Shown here: positions 57,619 to 64,000 of the stretch, one piece after another
How the letters are laid out: each line of letters begins with the position of its first letter
Numbering within the stretch: the first letter of the stretch is position 1
From: Nephrocerus scutellatus
Lineage: Eukaryota > Arthropoda > Insecta > Diptera > Pipunculidae
NCBI GenBank assembly: GCA_947095585.1
Contig: OX352765.1
Coordinates: 62,511,719 to 62,575,718 of the forward strand
Direction: 5' to 3'
DNA: 64,000 nucleotides
The notes under the pieces: model-generated
Databases searched by the model: none
Seen by the model: only the letters and a program-made list of their open reading frames with translations
Told to the model about the DNA's origin: nothing
Program-made: the position numbers and the translations under genes

Positions 57619-58379
57619 ATGTCATGAATGGTTCTAAACAAAAATAATAAAGATTGCCCAATCAAATTTAATTTTTGTTGTTTTATTTCAATTTCAAATC
57701 CGATACCTCTAAATTCATCACCCTTTATTTGTGTTTTAAATAACGTGAGTATAATGTGATACGATTACTCATGACTTTTATGTTTCTCTAAATTTTTAAA
57801 GAATTTGATAGATTAACGTGCTTTAAAACTAACCGAAACGTTCGGTGTTTGAATCATGTTGCACCTTCGCTGGAGGTTATCTGCTGTTGGTTCGTTAAGT
57901 AGCATTATTTTCTTGCCGAGTGGTCGGAGCTTCTGCGACTTGAATGCGTAGTTGCATCAGGTTGCCACGTAGAGAAGTCTGCAATTGTTTTTGTTTTCGT
58001 TGCCGCTACTGCTGTAGAAGAGCCTTAGCTGGAGGTTCGACTGATAACAGCTATGATGTAGAAGTGTAGAAGAGTGCTGACAAAATTGCCGTCGATCCTA
58101 GGGCGACCGCAGCACCACCAACTAAATGTAAACTGGTTGGCTGGGTGTTGGCGACACCGTTGATTTTTTTTGATGTTGCAGCACGTCCGTGAATCCTTTA
58201 AGGGAATTCTTCCTAGGCTATAGCATCAACGCCAGACGTTACTATAACTTATTAATTTATATAAAAGTAACAAAGTTTGGCGATACAAATAAGGAACCTG
58301 TTCTTCGATCCATTGCTAAAATCAGAAGAAGGGTGCGAAGTTGACTGGCTCTTTTTTATTGTTTCAATTTTATGCTCAC
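57619..58379. other. Non-coding, nothing firmly recognised
   Basis: 57700-57730 (CAAATCCGATACCTCTAAAT...) could be the 3' end of the mariner element; no left end remains to compare. The rest gives no frame with homology. Confidence 0.35.
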
Positions 58380-59009
58380 ACTTACTGTTCCCGGGCGCTT
58401 TGCTACCCGCCCATTGACGCCACGACCACTTACATCCGCGTTTCCCGGCTGCCCCATCCCACTGACCCCCGCCCACTGACCTCCCGCCCACTGACGCCAC
58501 TCCCACTTACACCCCAATAACTAACCAACTCACCAATCCAGAAAACTATAGAATCGACACTTATACAGGCAAAAAATGTACACTTGTTCGAATATTCCAT
58601 ATATGAAGATTATATACAGGGAAAACTACATTTTCCACCCCAGCGTAACCTATCGTGTCCAAATTTTGTCAAAGACTTTCTTTTTATTTAAATATTATAT
58701 GGTGTGAATTTGAGCCAAATCGTTCCATAAATAAGAATTTTCGGAATAAAACGACACCAGCGCCACCTAACGGGTCCAAATTTTGTCAAAGACTTTCTTT
58801 TTATTTAAATATTATATGGTGTAAATTTGAGCCAAATCCTTCCACAAATAAGAATTTTCAGAAAAAAAAACGATACAAGCGCAACCTAGCGGGGCTTAAC
58901 CAATTCAACTCACCTTCGCGTAGCAATTACGAACAAACTCGCAGAAGCTCCAGCCGTTTTCAAGTTTTAAGCAACCGAACAAACCACGATCCATTTTTAT
59001 ATATATAGA
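58380..59009 (-). mobile_element. Helitron-like non-autonomous element
   Basis: On the minus strand it begins A|TCTATATATATAAAAATG at 59009, followed by AAAACGGCTGGAGC, GGTGGCGCT boxes and a G-rich tract (plus-strand C-rich 58385-58510). The order is that of 49390-50180 in inverse orientation. Its middle part is a tandem duplication of about 117 bp. Confidence 0.5.
58641..58880. repeat. 117-bp tandem duplication
   Basis: TCCAAATTTTGTCAAAGACT starts at 58658 and 58775. The copies differ by a few bases (GTGTGAATTT and GTGTAAATTT, ATCG and ATCC). Confidence 0.88.
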
Positions 59010-60574
59010 TTTACACTATGCGTTTATGTGTTGCAATGTACACGTTGAGTTTACATGTTGCATTTAATAACCAAACGAAACTGCGGCGACTTTAGAAAAA
59101 AAAAATTTTAAACGAAATTAATTTTTTGCAAATTAAGAAGCACCCGGTGTCCACTGCAAGGAAATTGCCGTGCAGTACCATGCTAGTGTAGACGTAAATA
59201 TCGATGCCTATATAGATCGAAATTATAGAAAGGAAATTTCAACGCCAAAAATTCCAATTATTGGAATTTTGGATAACAAACAGCATGCTTACCACCGACT
59301 CGTCACGAATTTTGGTTTCGACGCATAAGTTTATGCTGTCGCTAAATGATGAGACGTTAGCAGGAAAAAAATGTAACCCCCCTCTCTCGACCAACCGACC
59401 AACCGCAAACTCCATATGAGATTCACCGTGACCGAGCAACATTGATCCACAAGTGGTTGATGCGGCGGGCATAAAGAAACAGAAAAAAAAAAGAGAGAGT
59501 TTGGCTGGCTACTCGTCACTAATGTAATGCGTGGTGAGAGTGAACGATGCATCGATAGATATTCAAGCGGAATTCGTAGCTATGCATCGACATATCGAGG
59601 CCACTCAATAGCAGTCGGTATTTTTGTCTTTCCTGGCTAGGACATGGGCCACTGCTGCTCTTTGAAAAAAAAAATTTAAATAAGTTTTGTTCTTAGGGAA
59701 ATTGTCGGTCGGCACCCTACACCCAATAGCGGCCCACGATATATCCGATATACTTATGGAAAAAAATTTAAAAGTTTTAAAAACCACTTTAAATATTTTT
59801 ACAAATTAATGTGACATTAAAAATCGGCTTATATTCCGATGTTAAAATATCTTCAAAATTCACGATATATTCGATATACTCCTGATAATGGGGGACCCCA
59901 CGGTATCCTACCTGAGGATCCGCAAGGTGATACGGGCAACACTCTAGAACGTGAGAAAAATAAAATGGCCTTTGACGGGGAGCCCCTGGATTCAAGATTT
60001 GTTTTTGGTTGCATAATTTTTTTTTAAATTTTTTTTTGTATTAATTAACTAGAAACAAGACTTTTTTTTGTTATCTCCTGAGAGAAAGAACCCCCCCCCC
60101 CCCACCATTATTCCTTTTTTTGCCCATAGCTAAAATTAATCATAACTATTGCCTTCACAGCCTAGTACTTCGGCCTCGACAGCGCTGGCGATGACGTCTT
60201 TGAGCTACACGAAGAAAGAAAAAGGTAAATTTTGACGATATTAATTTACGCAACAAAATAAATCTTATGCTCCTCTCCTGAATTCCTCCTCCGATCATAT
60301 TGAGAAAAAAAATTTTTTCTTTCCTTATTGATTTATTACCTTTTTAAAGTCTTTGTTGATTCTATCCTACTAAGAAATAATCTCTAAGTATTCAAATTTG
60401 AAAAAAAAAAGATAGTTACTCAAGTTTTTTTTGTTTGGTACAAACTGTAACAATTATTGATTAGTATTAAATGTTATTGTTAATATTACTTGAAAGACTA
60501 CTGAACTGAATTTAATAATTTACTTAAATAAAATGGTGAAGAATAAACATAACTTCAAAAAATGGGTTCTTATT
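59010..60574. other. Non-coding, AT-rich with simple tracts
   Basis: ACGATATAT.CGATATACT occurs twice (near 59736 and 59862). There is a run of C at about 60090-60103. 60161-60223 is flanked by TTCACAG and GTAAAT and looks exon-like, without a recognised protein. No gene supported. Confidence 0.4.
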
Positions 60575-61267
60575 AAACAATGGGGTTTCTCTCTCTCTGC
60601 TCGGGTTGGTCTCCCCTCAGCCGCATCTATGTTGGCGCTTAGTTCTCTGGTTAGGGACAAGGCAATGATTATTAGTCGTAATTTTTTTGGTGTGAGTGTG
60701 TGATTTGGTTCCTTTTTTTTTGATCCAGGTAATTTTGTTTTCCTCTCCGTCAAAAGAGCACGTACAATTTTTTTTATGTATATGATGATCAACAACTGGT
60801 TGGCATGGCCGGCAAAGAACCCCCCCAAATCCCGACGAGCTAGTTAGAGCACAGCTAGGCGTGCACTCCGCCGTTGACCATCCCAACCTCCGGTTAAGCG
60901 TTTGAACAGTCGCAATGGGTTAAACAATGGGTTTTCTCTCTCTCTGCTCGGGTTGGTCTCCCCTCAGCCGCATCTCTTTTGGCGCTTAGTTCTCTGGTTA
61001 GGGACAAGGCAATGATTAGTAGTCGTAATTTTTTTGGTGTGAGTGTGTGATTTGGTTCCTTTTTTTTTTGATCCAAGTAATTTTGTTTTCCTCACCCTCA
61101 AAAGAGCACGTTCAATTTTTTTTATGTATATGATGATCAACAACTGGTTGGCATGGCCGGCAAATAACCCCCCCCAAACCCCGACGAGCTAGTTAGAGCA
61201 CAGCTAGGCGTGCACTCCGCCGTTGACCATCCCAACCTCTGGTTAAGCGTTTGAACAGTCGCGTTAG
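60575..61267. repeat. 347-bp tandem duplication
   Basis: AAACAATGGG starts at 60575 and 60922, and both copies end ...GTTTGAACAGTCGC. Differences are few (GGGGTTTCTC and GGGTTTTCTC, TATGTT and TCTTTT, run lengths of T and C). No coding homology in either strand. Confidence 0.9.
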
Positions 61268-61401
61268 AACAGTCCAAAATCTACCCATGTTAAAAGGTTA
61301 TGAAAATTGTCGCAAACTTGGTAAACTCAGACTGGTCATCTTCAAACACTTAAAACGATACAAATTCAAGCGAACTAAGAACTATCACCAACATGAAATC
61401 A

Positions 61402-61596
61402 TTACATAAAAATCATTACGATTGGTTTTCTGAGTCTGTCGGTCAGCCTAACGATCGAGTCATGGTATTCATCGAATGTCTCTCTGTCCTTGTATTGTCG
61501 TCGCAGGTAGTCGATTAAATCGTCCCATACGAAAAACGGATGCGACCGGTGGAACCTCCATAGATCCTTACTCCAACCGACTGGAACCGACGCCAC
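61402..61596 (-). pseudogene. gag: Inverted Gag fragment
   Basis: The minus-strand frame with DLWRFHRSHPFFVWDDLIDY, LRRQYKDRETFDEYHDSIV and RLTDRLRKP reads like the capsid middle of a Ty3-type Gag (Trp-x-Asp-Leu, QY-D-RE, Arg-Leu pattern). It lies head-to-head with the protease of the plus-strand Ty3 element that starts just to its right, as if a gag piece of that element had been flipped. The identity of the family is inferred from composition and pattern. Confidence 0.55.
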
Positions 61597-61599
61597 CCA

Positions 61600-63155
61600 G
61601 TCGATCCTCCAGGAGGATAAAGGAGTTTTGGAAGCTGGTCATAGACAACCGGATCTTGTTAATGAGCGCGATCCTGAACAAAACCAATGACGCCAGACCG
61701 TACGCTTCAGTCACACTGTTAGGGAAAGAACGCATAGGGTTACTGGACAGCAGCACTTCCATCAGTTGCATTGGCGGGTCACTAGCGACTAGCGTCCTGC
61801 ATAACAAAGTGGCTCTTAGACGTTTCGTTTCATCCCTCAAAACAGCTGATGTAAAGTCTCAAACGGTCTGTGGGTCTTTCAAAGCGGACATCGCTTTTCG
61901 GAACAAGACCAAACGGTTGACTTTGTATGTGGTTCCATCCTTGGGCCAAGATTTATATCTAGGCATCGACTTTTGGAGGGCGTTTGATCTAGCTCCAGAC
62001 ATCGTGTCAGAGATAAACGTCGAACAAGTGAGTGATGTTTTGCAAAATAGACATCACTTAAATGATTCGCAGTTAGTCAGAATAGAGGCAGTGAAAAACT
62101 TATTTCCATTATACGACACCGAGGGTTTGGGGAAAACCTCACTGGTAGAACACACAATCGATACCAACGGGTGTAAAGCCATAAAGCAGCGGCACTACCC
62201 GGTGTCACCGGCGATTGAGAAGCAGATTTTCGATGAACTGGATCGCATGCTGCGACTAGGGGTGATTGAAGAGTCCCAAAGTTCGTGGAGCTCCCCCGTA
62301 GTCCTAGTCCGGAAACCGGGTAAAGTGAGGCTCTGCCTAGACTCACGGCTGTCACCGTTACTGATGCGTACCCCCTCCCACACATCCAGGGAATTCTGAG
62401 TAGGTTGCCACGGGCAGAATTCATATCCAGCTTAGACCTAAAGGATGCGTTCTGGCAAATTCCGTTGGAAGTAAATTCTCGACAGAAGACGGCCTTTTCA
62501 GTTCCCAAGCGCCTATTATACCAGTTTAAGGTTATGCCCTTTGGGCTATGTAACGCTCCCCAAACAATGTGTCGTTTAATGGATAAAGTCATTCCCTCCA
62601 CTGACCTCCACGATAGAGTATTTGTATACCTAGACGATCTGCTGGTCATCACCGAATATTTTGACAGCCATGTAAAAACACTTCAGGAAGTCGCAAGACA
62701 TCTCCGTCGGGCTGGTCTAACACTAAACGTGGCCAAAAGTAAGTTTTGCCTTACCGAGGTTCGATATCTTGGCCACATCATCGGAAATGGCGGTTTGAGA
62801 ACGGACCCCGATAAGATACAAGCAATTGTGGAGTACCCTGTCCCCAAAACAGTGCGCCAGCTACGTCGCTTCTTCGGCATGGCTGGCTGGTATAGGAAAT
62901 TAATTTCAAATTTTGCAGTAACTTGTACACCGTTGACGGACTTATTAAAAAAATCCAAAAGTCTACAGTGGAATAGTGAGGCACAGGCGGCATTCGAAGC
63001 ACTGAAGGTTAAACTTACCTCTTCACCCGTGTTGTATACACCTTATAGGTGTATAAGTTATTACTGATCACGCGTCCCTACAGTGGCTTATGCGCCAAAC
63101 GGATCTTAGTGGTAGGCTGGGAAGGTGGGCGCTTAAACTCCAAGGCTTCAAAATT
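61600..63155 (+). pseudogene. pol: Ty3/gypsy Pol: protease, RT, RNase H remnant
   Basis: Protease at about 61640-62020: GLLDSSTSISCIGG has Ser where the Gly of DSG or DTG is expected; DLYLGIDFW follows. RT: HTIDTNGCKAIKQRHYPVSP, DRMLRLGVIEESQS, SSPVVLVRKPGKVRLCLDSR. A frameshift near 62360-62400 leads to PRAEFISSLDLKDAFWQIPL, KVMPFGLCNAPQTMCRLMDK and the catalytic YLDD at 62637-62648. A large gap at about 63046 removes most of RNase H; TDHASLQWLMRQTDLSGRLG remains (63063 onward), ending in TAA at 63156-63158. Confidence 0.88.
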
Positions 63156-63158
63156 TAA

Positions 63159-64000
63159 ATCCGGCATCGGAAAGGATCGGAACACAAAGTCCCGGATGCG
63201 TTGTCGAGGGTGCATGAAGATTTTATCGCTTCGATTGATTTGTTATCACCGGAAATTGATCTGGATTCTCCGGAGTTCACCTCCCCGGAATACGAAGACC
63301 GAAAGCGACAAGTCCTTGAGAACAGTTATAAACTGCCAGATTTAAGAGTGCTTAACCGACATCTCTACAAGCGGACTGAATTCTGCCGTGGTGAGGAGAT
63401 ACAAGAACAATCAGGGTGGAAGCTATGGGTTCCAAGAAACCTCACGAGACAGGTGATAGAACGAGCGCACGACTCTCCAACGTCAGCACACGGTGGCATA
63501 AATAAAACCCTACAAAGGATAAAGAAATACTTCTTTTGGCCGCATATGTTTGCCGAAGTACGGGATTATGTCCTTAAGTGCACCGTGTGCAAAACCACTA
63601 AACACCACCCTGTTACCCTAAGACCATACATGGGTCGACAAAACACTTCAGAAAGACCCTTTCAACGATTATACCTGGATTTAATTGGGCCCTTTCCACG
63701 ATCCAAGGCAGGACACATCGGGTTGCTTATTATCCTGGATCATTTCACCAAATTTCATTTCCTGTGGCCGCTTAAGAAGTTCGTTACAAAACCCATTGTA
63801 GAATACTTGAGAAACCCCCTTTTCCCAACCTTCGGCGTGCCCGAAACCATCGTTACGGACAAAGGGGTACAGTTCAAAAGCAATGACTTCAACAATTTAT
63901 TGGCCATGTACGGCGTAAAGCATACTTATACAGCGATCTATTCCCCGCAAGCGAATGCGTCGGAGCGAGTAAATCGTTCTTTGATCGCGGCCATTCGAAC
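63159..64000 (+). CDS. int: Ty3/gypsy integrase, open to the window edge
   Basis: One uninterrupted frame without stop from 63159 to 64000, entered from the RNase H remnant. The linker is followed by HDSPTSAHGG and CTVCKTTKHH (HHCC zinc site, about 63455-63605). Core acids: D in LYLDLIGPF, D in IVTDKGVQF and E in PQANASERVNRS near the right edge. The C-terminus and 3' LTR lie outside the window. It has no start of its own and would be a Pol product; RT upstream is broken. It is the best preserved integrase of the right-hand region. Confidence 0.85.
   Translation, partial: MRHRKGSEHKVPDALSRVHEDFIASIDLLSPEIDLDSPEFTSPEYEDRKRQVLENSYKLPDLRVLNRHLYKRTEFCRGEEIQEQSGWKLWVPRNLTRQVIERAHDSPTSAHGGINKTLQRIKKYFFWPHMFAEVRDYVLKCTVCKTTKHHPVTLRPYMGRQNTSERPFQRLYLDLIGPFPRSKAGHIGLLIILDHFTKFHFLWPLKKFVTKPIVEYLRNPLFPTFGVPETIVTDKGVQFKSNDFNNLLAMYGVKHTYTAIYSPQANASERVNRSLIAAIR

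Noticed and set aside
60520..61076. Minus-strand frames with Lys/Thr-rich protein in the 347-bp duplication
   Set aside because: Low complexity and no homologue recognised; they repeat only because the DNA is duplicated.

Overview
The window reads as transposon-dense, AT-rich insect DNA, probably from a fly. The clues are an env-bearing Ty3/gypsy provirus (errantivirus type) with a tRNA-Ser-like primer site, a 412/mdg1-like Ty3 fragment with a tRNA-Arg-like primer site, BEL/Pao elements, an RTE-type LINE, a Penelope-like fragment, Helitron, copia and mariner remnants. I recognise no host gene, tRNA, rRNA or CRISPR. Nearly every coding stretch is a broken transposable-element gene, so most entries are typed as pseudogenes.

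Left part, 1-30085: a head-to-tail tandem array with a period close to 11,806 bp. Two full units (1-11806, 11807-23612) and a partial third (23613-30085) are present, and the array probably continues left of the window. Going rightwards, each unit holds a Penelope-like endonuclease tail, the gag of a Ty3/gypsy element (called Gypsy-2 here), the 5' part of an RTE-like LINE, a minus-strand errantivirus provirus (about 6.8 kb, 282-bp LTRs), and the 3' part of the same LINE. The provirus sits exactly inside the LINE catalytic [Y]ADD codons with a 4-bp ATAT target duplication. In the third unit, Gypsy-2 gag breaks at 30085 and joins Gypsy-2 RT and RNase H (30086-31600) in place of the LINE and provirus.

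Middle part, 32.1-46.2 kb: a BEL/Pao RT fragment (BEL-A) is joined by microhomology to BEL-B. BEL-B is present as three direct copies: two pol pieces about 2.14 kb apart, then an LTR (39425-39941) shared head-to-tail with a third copy that runs from primer site to 3' LTR (39943-46182). All copies share the same nonsense codons, so they arose by duplication of an already dead element.

Right part, 46.2-64 kb: a graveyard of short fragments. It holds an mdg1-like LTR, gag and pol start, Helitron-like repeats in both orientations, a copia integrase-RT piece abutting a Helitron helicase that has an intron-like break, a foldback element, a Ty3/gypsy RT (minus strand) split by a 277-bp MITE with 23-bp inverted ends, a 5'-truncated mariner transposase, a 347-bp tandem duplication, and another Ty3/gypsy pol whose integrase is open to the window edge. 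An inverted gag piece lies in front of that pol.

The nesting gives a relative history. The LINE was in place first; the errantivirus then hit its RT; the provirus LTRs diverged by about 2.5 percent; only afterwards was the whole nest amplified, since units differ from each other at few positions. I found no convincing new functional system. The most notable structure is the amplified nest itself and the one provirus copy that keeps an uninterrupted integrase frame running into env.
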